DNA from: Nocardia testacea NBRC 100365
GTDB taxonomy: Bacteria > Actinomycetota > Actinomycetes > Mycobacteriales > Mycobacteriaceae
Length of the DNA: 64,000 nucleotides
Direction: 5' to 3'
Assembly: GCF_000308775.1 (NCBI RefSeq)
Contig: NZ_BAGJ01000087.1
Span: 27,557 to 91,556 of the forward strand
Shown here piece by piece: positions 1 to 8,814 of this stretch. Below the pieces are notes generated by a model. That model searched no databases, was not told where the DNA came from, and saw only the letters and a list, made by a program, of their open reading frames with translations. Position 1 is the stretch's first letter; each line of letters begins with the position of its first letter. Both the position numbers and the translations under genes were made by a program.

Positions 1-983
1 GAATCCTGGATCGGAAAGATCAGCATGACCGCCCACAGGGCCAGATTGACGAGCAGGATCAACCGCACCGGGTTCGACGATGTCCCCGTGCGCGCAACCA
101 ACAGCCCGCCGACGATCATCACCGCGCTGAGCGCACCCCAGATCAAGCCCCACGCCTGAACCGACATCATCGACAGCGCGTACGGATCCATCAGGGCCAT
201 GAGTCCGCCGAACAGCAGATTGTTCAAAGCCGAGAACACAATGAGCGGGACCATGCCAGGGATGGCGCGGATGACGCGTACGGTCCCGCGCAGATCGACC
301 CGCTGCGGTTCGCCCGCGGCGGCGGCGTGGGCGAGCGATTCCGGCAGCGTCAGTCCCCGCAGGTGCACCACCGCGACGGTGAGCACGGCGACGGCCAGCG
401 TCAGCACGCCCAGCATGCCGTTCCAACCCACCAGCAGCGCACTGACCACCGAGGTGAGCAGCTGGGAGATACCGCTCGTCGTACCGACCAGCCCGTTGGC
501 CCGGTCCCGGTGGCGTTCGTCGAACATGGCGGTGACCACGGTGGGCAACGCGATCGTGCGCAGGCTCCCGGCCATCACTCCACTCATCGCGAGTACCACG
601 AGCACCCACAGCCGGATACTCGCCGGATCGCGCCATGCCTCGGCGGGGGTGAGCGCGTAGTAGACCAGCGCGACGGCATAGATTCCGAGCGAGACGAGCG
701 CGGATACCTGCATGACGCTCTTCTTGCGATGATGGTCGACGATGCTGCCGAACCACACCCCAGTGCCGGCCATCGCGACCAGGAAGAGGCCGGCGATCAT
801 CCCGGTGGCGAAAACCGATCGGGTCTGCAGGTACACGAAGAACGTGAGGCCGAACCACACGGTGAAGTTGATGAACGACACCACTAGCACGTTCACCAGT
901 AGTTGTGCGAACGTCCGGACCGTGGAGTCGCCGAAATCGAGACGGGTCGCGGGTTCGGCGGCGGGGCGCCGGGTGGTTTCCAT
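1..983 (-). CDS. MFS exporter, 3' end outside window
   Basis: Integral-membrane transporter of the major facilitator superfamily, probably a drug or metabolite exporter. Successive hydrophobic helices are visible (for example LLVNVLVVSFINFTVWFGL near the start), and the loop VDHHRKKSV after the second helix fits the MFS D-x-x-x-x-R-R/K-K signature. The C-terminal part runs off the left edge. Two ATG codons are possible, at 989 and 983. I chose 983 because the promoter -10 hexamer at 992-997 would place transcription start near 985, giving a leaderless message. The promoter is of the MerR-controlled type, but no MerR gene adjoins it inside the window. Confidence 0.8.
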   Translation of the reverse strand, partial: METTRRPAAEPATRLDFGDSTVRTFAQLLVNVLVVSFINFTVWFGLTFFVYLQTRSVFATGMIAGLFLVAMAGTGVWFGSIVDHHRKKSVMQVSALVSLGIYAVALVYYALTPAEAWRDPASIRLWVLVVLAMSGVMAGSLRTIALPTVVTAMFDERHRDRANGLVGTTSGISQLLTSVVSALLVGWNGMLGVLTLAVAVLTVAVVHLRGLTLPESLAHAAAAGEPQRVDLRGTVRVIRAIPGMVPLIVFSALNNLLFGGLMALMDPYALSMMSVQAWGLIWGALSAVMIVGGLLVARTGTSSNPVRLILLVNLALWAVMLIFPIQD

Positions 984-991
984 AGTCATGT

Positions 992-1022
992 ACTCAACAA
1001 CCTCGACATTGGTTCAGGTCAA
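992..1022 (-). promoter_or_regulatory. MerR-type promoter with 19-bp spacer
   Basis: Read on the minus strand there is a -35 TTGACC (1022-1017) and a -10-like TTGAGT (997-992) separated by 19 bp. The spacer is an imperfect inverted repeat (ACCTGA...TCGAGGT). An over-long spacer with a centred operator is the classic layout for MerR-family activators. The same layout recurs at 26256-26286 and 38792-38822. Confidence 0.5.
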
Positions 1023-1109
1023 GGGGTGACCTGCCGGAACTATCACCACCTCTGACCGCCGAGGCCGCCGAAAATGATCGGTGCCCGGAGAAATGCCGGC
1101 CGGCCCGGC

Positions 1110-2846
1110 TCACCGGCCCGCGGTCGGCACCGCGAAGGAGTCGGTGGTCTGCGCGGCATTGGCGATGACCTCTTCGGCGACCGCCTGCGTGCGCCACATC
1201 CGTGCCTCCGGCACGGCGCCGATCTGCTCGAGCAGATCGGCAAGGCTCGCCATGGACCGGATGTGCCGGCGCCCGGCCGCGACCCGCCACCATCGTTGCG
1301 CGGCATCGAATTCGTCGTGCCGGTAATAGAGGGCGCCCAGGTCGTAGGCGGCGCCGAGATGCCCGGCGTCGGCGGCTTCGGCCCACCACCGTGCGGCCTG
1401 CTCGTCGTCTCCCGCCGCGCACCGGGCCGCACCGAGTTCGTAGAGCCGATCCGGTCCGCCGGGGACGGTGGTGCTCTCGACGGCCGGGATCGGGGGCAGC
1501 GAACCATCGGCGACGGTATCGGCCGCCGAGGGCTCGTCGATGGCCGTCGATCCTTCCTCCGGGACGCGGTGGGCGGCCCGTGACGCGGTGAAATAGGCAG
1601 CGGGTAACGGGAATACGGAGGGCTCGTCCGCGCTGCGCGACTCCTGGACCGGCTCCGGGCCGTAATCCGGCAGGTCCGTCCCGCTGATCACCGGGACCAA
1701 GCCGGTCTGGTCGGGAGTGTCGGCCCATCCGTGGGCGAGGCCCGGAGCCGGGCCCGGGTCCTCCTCGGCGGTCCGTGTGTACCACTGTTCGGGTCCGGTG
1801 AGCAGTGTCGCCGGTCCGGAGAACGTGATCGCCGGCAGCGGATCGGGTACCGGTTCGTCGAACAGGGACGAGTAGTCGAAGAATTCGTCCGTGCCGTTGA
1901 GGGGCTCGACGAGGAAATCGGCACCGTCGACGTGCGGAGGGCACAGGACCAGGTCCGCGAGACTGCAGGGATAGCCTTCCGATTCGCCACTGTCGGCCGC
2001 GGTCCGCCCGGAGCGCCCGGCCGGACCGGTGCCGCCCCGGCCCGGCGCGACGACGGCGGTGACCGTACTCGCCCCGGCGGCGGGCGGGCGCGGAACCGGT
2101 GCGCCACCGGATCCGGGGGGTACGGCGGGAACGGAGACCGACGGCACGACGCCGGTCGCGGGAGTGAACAGGCGTGGACGTGGATCCACGGGGGTGCTGC
2201 GGACCTCGACCACCAGGTCGGCGAAATGCGGCGGTCCCTCACCCATACTGCACCACAGCACGGTGCGGTCGTTGTCCGTGCGTTCGACCACGATTCCGTA
2301 GTTTCCCGTCCAGGACCGGGGTTCGCCGGTGGCATCGGCCCAGACCGGAGTCAGTACGAAGAGCGCGCCGGGAGAGTGCGCGGTCAGGTCGAAGGTGATT
2401 CCCCGCTCCAGGGCGTCGCGCCAGATGTCGACACCGGTCAGCCGCCGCCCGTCGATCTCGATGTACCCGTCCACCATGGACAGGCCGATGCCGACGCCGG
2501 TCAGCCCGGCGGGTGGCGTGGCCGACAGCAGGGTGATCGTGAGGGCCGCTGCCGCCGTGGGCAATTGTTCGCTGTAGAGCGGGTGGACCGCCGTGCCCTC
2601 CCAGTCGATCGGTTCGGCGCTGCGATAGCGGAACGCGAGTGCCGGATCGCCGGCGAGTGGGTCTGCCGGGGTCCCGGCGGCGGTCGGCGTGTCGAGCGTG
2701 TCGAGCGTATCGCTCGTCAGCAACGGTGTGGCATCGAGGCGCACGCGGCGGAGGTACCTCGGTAGTTGCCCGGCACGCGGTGCCGAAGCGGGCATATCAG
2801 CCTGCGACGGAACAACTCCGGTCGACGACGATACCGGATCGAACAT
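1110..2846 (-). CDS. Hypothetical protein with C-terminal Sel1/TPR-like repeats
   Basis: A 578-residue protein of unknown function. The last 120 residues contain helical repeats typical of Sel1/TPR folds (AARWWAEAADAGHLGAAYDLG, then AAQRWWRVAAGRRHIRSMASL), which usually mediate protein contacts. The N-terminal 200 residues form a beta-rich region I do not recognise, and the middle is low-complexity and rich in Pro, Ala and Gly. No signal peptide or membrane helix is evident. The frame stays open upstream to 3119, but the stretch before MFDPVSS is basic, low-complexity and not domain-like, so I start at the ATG at 2846. Confidence 0.6.
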   Translation of the reverse strand: MFDPVSSSTGVVPSQADMPASAPRAGQLPRYLRRVRLDATPLLTSDTLDTLDTPTAAGTPADPLAGDPALAFRYRSAEPIDWEGTAVHPLYSEQLPTAAAALTITLLSATPPAGLTGVGIGLSMVDGYIEIDGRRLTGVDIWRDALERGITFDLTAHSPGALFVLTPVWADATGEPRSWTGNYGIVVERTDNDRTVLWCSMGEGPPHFADLVVEVRSTPVDPRPRLFTPATGVVPSVSVPAVPPGSGGAPVPRPPAAGASTVTAVVAPGRGGTGPAGRSGRTAADSGESEGYPCSLADLVLCPPHVDGADFLVEPLNGTDEFFDYSSLFDEPVPDPLPAITFSGPATLLTGPEQWYTRTAEEDPGPAPGLAHGWADTPDQTGLVPVISGTDLPDYGPEPVQESRSADEPSVFPLPAAYFTASRAAHRVPEEGSTAIDEPSAADTVADGSLPPIPAVESTTVPGGPDRLYELGAARCAAGDDEQAARWWAEAADAGHLGAAYDLGALYYRHDEFDAAQRWWRVAAGRRHIRSMASLADLLEQIGAVPEARMWRTQAVAEEVIANAAQTTDSFAVPTAGR

Positions 2847-3311
2847 ATCCTGCCCCGCCTTTCCCACCGCTCCCGTTGACCCCGCAGCAATGCGGTGGCT
2901 ATACCGTACTAGCCGGATCTCTCGCGCGGGGGCTGATTTCGCGGGCCACAAGATTTCGTGTGCGGATGTCGAGTTCCGCTGGTGCGGTACCTGCCGGCGA
3001 CCGCGTGGAGAGCGCGGCGGAACGGCCCGGAGGCGGCGTGGCACGGAGGTGACGCCGATCGGCGCGGAATTTCTCGGGCGGGGCGAGACCGGATTTATGT
3101 GTAACCGACGGTTACACATAAATTGGAGGGGTTCGAACCGAGGTCAGGGCCGAGAACCGGCGACAACGACACTGTACACCGGACGTTCCCCGACTTCCTC
3201 TCATCGGCTGTCGCCCGCCGTGCGACAGAGTCCGGCAACACTCGCCCGATGGTCACCGGGGCGTCATCCGGGGGCCACGGGGAAGTCGGCCGGATGCGGG
3301 ATCCATGGAAC
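2847..3311. other. Divergent intergenic region, no gene seen
   Basis: This 465-bp gap separates the leftward Sel1-type gene from the rightward PhoD gene. It holds a long perfect palindrome (listed separately). Open frames here are extensions or shadows of the neighbours, with no family resemblance. Confidence 0.6.
3093..3123. promoter_or_regulatory. 31-bp perfect palindrome, probable operator
   Basis: Two 14-bp arms, ATTTATGTGTAACC and GGTTACACATAAAT, flank the trinucleotide GAC without a mismatch. The arms are AT-rich in a high-GC genome. The GTAACC-n3-GGTTAC core resembles TetR-family operators. A terminator is less likely because both flanking genes point away from it. No TetR gene lies next to it, so the regulator would be unlinked. 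Confidence 0.55.
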
Positions 3312-4895
3312 ATGGACACCACACGCAGGCGCTTCCTGGCCGGGGGCGCCGCGACGGCCGTTCTGCTCGCCGGAACGACGGCGGGCAGCGCGAGATTGCG
3401 GGCGCCCCGGTTCCTGGGTGATCCGTTCACGCTGGGGGTCGCCTCCGGCGACCCCACCCCGGACGGGGTGGTCCTGTGGACGAGGCCGGCCCCCGACCCC
3501 GGCGCCCCGGACGGGTCGGGCGGAATGAACCGCGCGCCGGTGACCGTCGACTACGAAGTCGCCCACGACGACCGGTTCCGGCAGGTCGTGCGCCGCGGCA
3601 CCGTCGTCGCCGACCGCGCGCTGGGACATTCGGTGCATCCGGAGGTGCGGGGTCTCGAGCCGGCCCGCTGGTACTTCTACCGATTCCGGGCCGGGTCGGC
3701 GATCTCGCCGATCGGCCGTACCCGAACCGCGCCCGCATCCGGGCACCCGGCCCACCGGTTGCGCTTCGCGTTCGCCTCCTGTCAGGCCTGGAACGACGGG
3801 TACTACACGGCCTATGACCATATGGCCGCGGAAGATCTGGACCTCGCCGTTCACCTCGGCGATTACCTCTACGAATATCCGATCGCACGCGGCCGCCCGG
3901 GAACCCCGCTCGAACCCGGGCTCCGTCGCGAGCCACGCGACCTCGCGGGCTATCGAATGCACTACGCCTGGTACAAATCCGATCCCGCGCTGCGGCGCGC
4001 GCATGCCGCCTTTCCGTGGCTGATCACCATGGACGACCACGAACTGGCCGACGACTGGATGGGCGAGGCGGCGCGGATATCCGTGGATCGCGATCGGCTG
4101 ACACCCATCTTCCGGGCGCGCCGGGCGATGTACGAGCACCAACCGCTGCGTCTGGCGCAGCTGCCCTCCGGTCCGCGGATCCGGGTGCACCGGCGCTACC
4201 GATTCGGCGATCTGGCCGAGTTCACGATGCTGGACACCCGCCAGTTCCGCCACGGCGACTCGATTCTCGGTACGCGCCAACGGGAGTGGCTGGTGTCGGG
4301 TTTCGCGAACTCGGCCGCGCGCTGGCAGATCCTGGGGAACCAGGTGGTGCTCGGTCGTACCGATCATGACGCGGGGCCTGCCGCAGAGCTGTCCGCCGAC
4401 GCCTGGGACGGGTACCCCGCCGAACGTGCCGTGGTGCTGGCCGCCGCCGCACGGTCGGTGCGCAATCTGGTGGTGATCACCGGCGACCGGCACGAGAACT
4501 ACGCCGCCGATCTACGGGCCGATCCCGCCGACCCGCGCACCCCGGTGGTGGCGACGGAATTCACCGGAACCTCGATCACCAGCGGTGGCGACGGTATCGA
4601 TATCGGCGCTCGCGGAGCCGAGCTGCTCGCGGCCAACCCGGATCTGAAGTTCTGCAACGGGCAGCGCGGTTACGCTCGGGTCGAGGTGGACACGCAGATG
4701 TGGCGCACCGATTTCCGGGTGCTTCCCTACGTGAGCCGTCCGGGTGCGCCGATCTCGACCCGCGCCTCCTACGTGGTGGAGGATGCGGTGCCGGGGGTAC
4801 GCCCGGCGTGGGACCACCGGCCGCGGTCCCCGTTGACGGCACGGCAGGTGGCGGCCGGTTCCGTGGTCGGCGAGCAGCCCGAGGACGCGCGCTGA
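3312..4895 (+). CDS. phoD: PhoD-family alkaline phosphatase, Tat-exported
   Basis: Secreted phosphodiesterase/phosphomonoesterase of the PhoD family that releases phosphate from organic esters outside the cell, 527 aa. A twin-arginine signal opens the protein (RRRFLAG at residues 5-11, followed by a hydrophobic stretch). A PhoD N-terminal beta domain precedes the metallophosphatase domain. Metal-site motifs are visible: FASCQAW near residue 155, HLGDYLYEYP near 180, MDDHELADDW near 240 and ITGDRHENY near 390. The ATG at 3312 is chosen because it sits just before the Tat motif; the open frame extends further upstream. The large palindrome upstream may control it. Confidence 0.85.
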   Translation: MDTTRRRFLAGGAATAVLLAGTTAGSARLRAPRFLGDPFTLGVASGDPTPDGVVLWTRPAPDPGAPDGSGGMNRAPVTVDYEVAHDDRFRQVVRRGTVVADRALGHSVHPEVRGLEPARWYFYRFRAGSAISPIGRTRTAPASGHPAHRLRFAFASCQAWNDGYYTAYDHMAAEDLDLAVHLGDYLYEYPIARGRPGTPLEPGLRREPRDLAGYRMHYAWYKSDPALRRAHAAFPWLITMDDHELADDWMGEAARISVDRDRLTPIFRARRAMYEHQPLRLAQLPSGPRIRVHRRYRFGDLAEFTMLDTRQFRHGDSILGTRQREWLVSGFANSAARWQILGNQVVLGRTDHDAGPAAELSADAWDGYPAERAVVLAAAARSVRNLVVITGDRHENYAADLRADPADPRTPVVATEFTGTSITSGGDGIDIGARGAELLAANPDLKFCNGQRGYARVEVDTQMWRTDFRVLPYVSRPGAPISTRASYVVEDAVPGVRPAWDHRPRSPLTARQVAAGSVVGEQPEDAR

Positions 4896-4909
4896 GCAGC
4901 GCCGCCGGC

Positions 4910-6166
4910 TCAGAAGACGGTCAGGCCCGGGGTGGGCGGGAAGGTGACCGGCAGGGCGGTGAGCGCCCGCTGGAACGGGCCCGGCCGCCAGACCGGTTCC
5001 TCCGGGCCGAAGGCGGGGCGCAGGTCGGGTAGGGCGTCCAGCAACTGGTCGACGGCCTCTTCGGCGAGGAGGTAGACGATCGACCGGGCCTGCGCCGGGC
5101 AGGCGTGCGCGCCGGCGCCCCAGGCCAGATCGGTGCCGTGGCCGTGATGGTATGCGGCCGTGCGTTCGGGATCGTCGTGGCAGGCCGCCGCGCTGACCAG
5201 CACCGGTTGATCGGCGGGCAGCCACACATCCTCGATCAGGACCGGCAGCGGGGGGTAGACGATGCTGTGATGCGCCAGCGGCGGGTCGGTCGCGAGCACC
5301 TCCTCGAGCGCCGCCCGGGTGGGCGGCGCGAAGCCCACCTGATTGGTGGTGAACCGCGGGTCGAGCAGTATCAGCAGCAGCGTGTTGGCGATGAGATCCC
5401 GGGTCGGCTCGACCCCCGCCCGGTAGACCCCGAGCAACTGGTCGACGAGTTCGGCATCCGACAGCTGGGCCGGATGCTCCAGCAGCCGGGTCGTGAGATC
5501 GTCGCCGGGGTCGGCGCGTTTGGCCGTGACGAGTTCGGCGAGGGCGGCCTCGGCCACGTTCGCCGCGTCTTCGTCGGTGCGCATATCGAAAACGGCGGTG
5601 AGCGCCGGCGTGAGTCGCTCGGCGAGGGCGGGCGGGCAACCGGCCAATTCACCGAGCACCCGGAACACCAGCGGGGTGACGTACCGGTCGAGGAGATCGG
5701 TGTCGCCGTCGGCGCAGAACTCGTTGATCAGGTCGACCGCGGCCCGTGCGATCACCGCCCGCAGCGAGTGCGGATCGACACCGGCGAGCGCCGCCACCGT
5801 CACCGCTCGGTACCGCTCGTGGTCGGCATCGTCGGTGCGCAGGGGATTCGGGCGATGGCGCATCGTCGCGACGATGGGCAGGCCGGCGGGGACCTTCTGT
5901 TGCCAGGCCCGCGGGTCGGCCGGGAAATGGGTGGGGTCTTCGAGGATGCGCAGGGCGGTGCGGTAGCCGAGGATCAAGGTGGCGGGCACGCCGGGCGCCA
6001 GATCCACCGGAGCCAGCGATCCGTACCGCGCGCGCATCCGCCGGTAGCAGCCGTGCGGATCGGCGGCGAATTCGGCGGTGTAGATCGGTATCCGGGATAC
6101 CCCGGTCTCGGCGGCGGCATGTCTGCCGCGTCTGTGCGCCGGCTGCAGCCGGGTCGGCCCTGGCAC
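4910..6166 (-). CDS. Cytochrome P450 with non-canonical ExxR motif
   Basis: Soluble bacterial cytochrome P450, about 418 aa. The haem-thiolate loop reads LAWGAGAHACPAQ, with the Cys near residue 354; the usual Gly after the Cys+1 position is replaced, as in some actinobacterial P450s. The I-helix reads YRAGVEPTRDLIANT. In the K-helix the normally invariant ExxR appears as EEVLATDPP, so the Arg is Ala. This recalls the CYP157-type P450s, in which ExxR is also lost. No ferredoxin or reductase gene is adjacent. The start is uncertain: the GTG at 6166 gives a normal length, and the frame is open to 6439. Confidence 0.75.
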   Translation of the reverse strand: MPGPTRLQPAHRRGRHAAAETGVSRIPIYTAEFAADPHGCYRRMRARYGSLAPVDLAPGVPATLILGYRTALRILEDPTHFPADPRAWQQKVPAGLPIVATMRHRPNPLRTDDADHERYRAVTVAALAGVDPHSLRAVIARAAVDLINEFCADGDTDLLDRYVTPLVFRVLGELAGCPPALAERLTPALTAVFDMRTDEDAANVAEAALAELVTAKRADPGDDLTTRLLEHPAQLSDAELVDQLLGVYRAGVEPTRDLIANTLLLILLDPRFTTNQVGFAPPTRAALEEVLATDPPLAHHSIVYPPLPVLIEDVWLPADQPVLVSAAACHDDPERTAAYHHGHGTDLAWGAGAHACPAQARSIVYLLAEEAVDQLLDALPDLRPAFGPEEPVWRPGPFQRALTALPVTFPPTPGLTVF

Positions 6167-6387
6167 TCGAGGTACCCCCTGAGGTCGTGCGCCCGGTCCC
6201 CGGGCGCGACTGTACACCGGCCGCGGCGGGAACCCCCTGCTCGAAAGCGCTCGGCCGGTACGCCTTTCGCGTCTGGCGAGAGATGATACCCAGCCCGTCG
6301 CCGAAGTCGCATACGAACCGCCCGGCGTTTCGGCGCCGATTCCCCACCCTGCGGCGGGGGTCGCGGCGATCGGTTCTCTCTCGAGTC

Positions 6388-6471
6388 GACGGGTGTCACC
6401 ACCCGGCCGACGTCGAGTTCCACGATGCGGTCGGCGCAATCGAAACAGCGGTCGTCGTGCGTGATCACCAT
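6388..6471 (-). pseudogene. Remnant of an ABC exporter ATPase C-terminus
   Basis: A 28-residue stretch begins MVITHDDRCFDCADRIVELD and matches the H-loop region that ends cyclic-peptide/siderophore-type ABC exporters of the SyrD/PvdE class, where I(S/T)HDDRYF..ADR is usual. The Walker and signature motifs are missing upstream, where the PucR gene begins 34 bp away. After this stretch the frame loses all resemblance. It is best read as the decayed tail of a deleted transporter gene. Confidence 0.4.
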
Positions 6472-6505
6472 GCCCGGCGGCGGGTTCGGGTCCGGGGCGC
6501 CGGAG

Positions 6506-7825
6506 CTAGCGACCGCGGACGGCCGGGTGTGGTGTGGCCCGGAGCTCGAGGGCGACCAGCAGGTCCACCAGATCGGCGACGCTGCGGATATTGCGGCCGG
6601 TGAGTTGCTGGATGCGCCGCAGTCGGTATTTGGCGGTGTTGTGATGGATGCGCAGGGTCTCGGCCGCCTCGCGCAGGTTCATATCGGCGTCGGCGAACGC
6701 GCGGATGGTGTCCGCGAGGACCGCGCCCTTGGCCTGATCATCGGTGAGCGTCCTGGTGATCCGCGGATCCACCAGATTGCGTGCGGTCTCGTCGGAGCGC
6801 AGCACCAGGTACCGGAACGGGCTCAGTTCGGGCAGCGCCATCACGCCGCCGTCGTCCGGCAGCAGGTCGAGCGCGGCGCGGGCCTCTTGCCGGGCGCGGG
6901 GCAGGTACTCGACCCCGGTGCCGACGGTGCTGACGCCGAGCGCGGCCGTGATTCCCTCGCCGGCAAGGGCTTCGTGGGTGCGTTTCAACCGCGCGCACAG
7001 GTCCTCGACGGTTCCGGTGCGGCCGAGGGCGGCGACGGCGACGATCTCGGGGTCGCGGGTGCCGGCGTCGCGGACCACCGCCAGCGTGCGGTGGCCGTTC
7101 ACCGCGGTGCGGGCCAGCGCGGCGGCGACGAGGTGCGCGGCCTCGGTGCCGGAGGTGTCGCCCCGGTGGTCCGCGATGCCGTGCACCGCGGCGGTCACGA
7201 CGACGAGGCGGTCGGGGTGGGTCACCCCGATCCCGTGCGCGGCCGCCGTGGCCGGCAGCTGCCCGCGTTCGGGCAGTGTGCCGCCGAGTAGGCAGTCGAG
7301 CAGTTCGCGGCCGTCGCGGCCCGCTTCGGCCGACCGGTGCTGCTGGAATTCCAGATACGCGTGGGTGGCCTGGGTGCTCACCAGGTCGCAGTACCGGGTC
7401 AGCGGCAGGACCAGCGACAGGGTCGCCTCTCGGGCATCGGGCGAGTTGCCGGCGTGGGTGACCAGGGATTTCCAGAATGCCTGCTGGCCGATGCGGAACG
7501 CGGTGATGTAGTCGGTCAGCGGCAGCCCGGAGCGGGCCCGGCGCACCGCCGCGCGCCGGGTCGCGGCGAGATCGGCGGCGGTGACGCGGCGGGTGTCCAG
7601 CAACGCGCGCAGCCCGGTCCGGCACAACCGGGCGACCTGTTCGTGCACATCCGCGCGGAATTCGGCGTCGCGGCCCGCGTATGTGGGGAGCTGCGCGAGC
7701 ATCTCGGACAGGCTCAGATCTGCGATCTCGTCGGCGCGGGCGTAGATACTGCCGGCGATCCGGGTGCGCTCGGTCCGCACCCGTTCGGGAAGTGGACTGC
7801 CGACCATCTGTGATCCAGCTGACAT
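6506..7825 (-). CDS. PucR-family transcriptional regulator
   Basis: Cytoplasmic DNA-binding regulator of the PucR/CdaR type, 439 aa. The C-terminal 60 residues form the PucR helix-turn-helix (NLREAAETLRIHHNTAKYRLRRI). The middle has the GGDEF-like fold of these regulators, and the N-terminal part is a helical sensor region. The ATG at 7825 (MSAGSQMVGS) is preferred over an open frame to 7915. It is transcribed away from the Liv-type importer operon across a 230-bp gap, so it probably senses a nitrogenous or amino-acid-like substrate and controls that operon. The link is inferred from position. Confidence 0.8.
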   Translation of the reverse strand: MSAGSQMVGSPLPERVRTERTRIAGSIYARADEIADLSLSEMLAQLPTYAGRDAEFRADVHEQVARLCRTGLRALLDTRRVTAADLAATRRAAVRRARSGLPLTDYITAFRIGQQAFWKSLVTHAGNSPDAREATLSLVLPLTRYCDLVSTQATHAYLEFQQHRSAEAGRDGRELLDCLLGGTLPERGQLPATAAAHGIGVTHPDRLVVVTAAVHGIADHRGDTSGTEAAHLVAAALARTAVNGHRTLAVVRDAGTRDPEIVAVAALGRTGTVEDLCARLKRTHEALAGEGITAALGVSTVGTGVEYLPRARQEARAALDLLPDDGGVMALPELSPFRYLVLRSDETARNLVDPRITRTLTDDQAKGAVLADTIRAFADADMNLREAAETLRIHHNTAKYRLRRIQQLTGRNIRSVADLVDLLVALELRATPHPAVRGR

Positions 7826-7898
7826 AGAGGGATGGTCCACGGCGCCGCGGCGAAAGTCAACACACGCGGGTATTTGTATCAAATTATGCGCCGGTCGC

Positions 7899-7915
7899 TT
7901 GTCTGCGGCGGACAA
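7899..7915. promoter_or_regulatory. Imperfect palindrome between pucR-type gene and liv operon
   Basis: TTGTCTGCGGCGGACAA is a 17-bp inverted repeat with one mismatched pair. It lies in the divergent promoter region of the PucR-type regulator and the ABC importer, next to an AT-rich patch (TATTTGTATCAAATTATG). It is a plausible regulator binding site. Confidence 0.35.
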
Positions 7916-8055
7916 ATCCGCTGGCGATAATTGGGACGCAAAGGCTGATGTGTTTCATTCTGGCCACTCTTACGCTGGCCTGACCCATAGCCGGTCCGGC
8001 GGACTGTGCTCTGCCACACAGGATTTCGCTCACGCCCAGATCACCCGGAGGAACC

Positions 8056-8814
8056 GTGCTCGACATATCCGGCCTGACAGTCCGATTCGGGGGTATCACA
8101 GCCCTCGACGATGTCGGATTTGCCGTGGACACCGGGGCGATGCTGGGCCTCATCGGCCCCAACGGCGCCGGTAAGACCACCCTGTTCAACTGCCTGACCA
8201 GGCGTTGCGCCCCGACATCCGGAACCGTGCGCTACCGGGGCACCGATCTGCTGACCGTACGCCCCGACCGCCTGGCCGGGCTGGGTATCGCCCGGACCTT
8301 CCAGAACCTGGGGCTGTTCACCCGTATGTCCGTGCGGGACAACGTGCTCGTCGGCGCGCACCACCGCGCCCGCGCGGGCTTCCTCGGCGCGGGCCTTCCC
8401 CTCCCGGGCGTCCGCGCCGAGGAGCGCAGCCTACGTGCCCAGGTGGACGGTCTGCTCGAACGCCTCGAGCTGCGGGAGGTCGCCGGGCATCCGGCGGCCG
8501 GGCTGCCTTTCGGCACGCTCAAACGCATAGAACTGGCCCGGGCGCTGGCCGCCGGACCCCGCCTGCTGCTGCTCGACGAACCGGTCAACGGGCTGAGCCA
8601 GGGGGAGGTCGGCGCGTTCGCCGAACTGCTCGCGGGCCTGCGCGTCGATTTCGAGCTCACCGTGCTCGTGGTCGAACACCATATGGGGTTCGTCATGGGC
8701 CTGTGCGACCGCGTCGTCTGCCTGGAATTCGGCCGCGTGATCGCCGACGGCACACCGGCGGCGGTCCAGCGCGATCCCGCCGTCGTCGAGGCATACCTGG
8801 GGACGGCCGCATGA
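8056..8814 (+). CDS. Branched-chain-amino-acid-type ABC transporter ATPase (LivG-like)
   Basis: First ATPase of a HAAT-family importer, 252 aa, GTG start preceded by GGAGGAA. Walker A is GPNGAGKTT near residue 35 and Walker B is LLLLDEP. The signature region reads LPFGTLKRIELARAL, the modified form usual in LivG proteins. It energises uptake of a branched-chain amino acid or a related amide. Its stop overlaps the next start as ATGA, so translation is probably coupled. It opens a five-gene operon ordered ATPase, ATPase, permease, permease, binding protein. Substrate specificity cannot be read from the sequence. Confidence 0.88.
   Translation: MLDISGLTVRFGGITALDDVGFAVDTGAMLGLIGPNGAGKTTLFNCLTRRCAPTSGTVRYRGTDLLTVRPDRLAGLGIARTFQNLGLFTRMSVRDNVLVGAHHRARAGFLGAGLPLPGVRAEERSLRAQVDGLLERLELREVAGHPAAGLPFGTLKRIELARALAAGPRLLLLDEPVNGLSQGEVGAFAELLAGLRVDFELTVLVVEHHMGFVMGLCDRVVCLEFGRVIADGTPAAVQRDPAVVEAYLGTAA

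Noticed and set aside
3130..3139. GGTTCGAACC, resembling a tRNA T-loop beside the large palindrome
   Set aside because: Flanking bases do not form a T-stem and no acceptor, D or anticodon arm can be found, so it is not a tRNA gene or attachment-site fragment.
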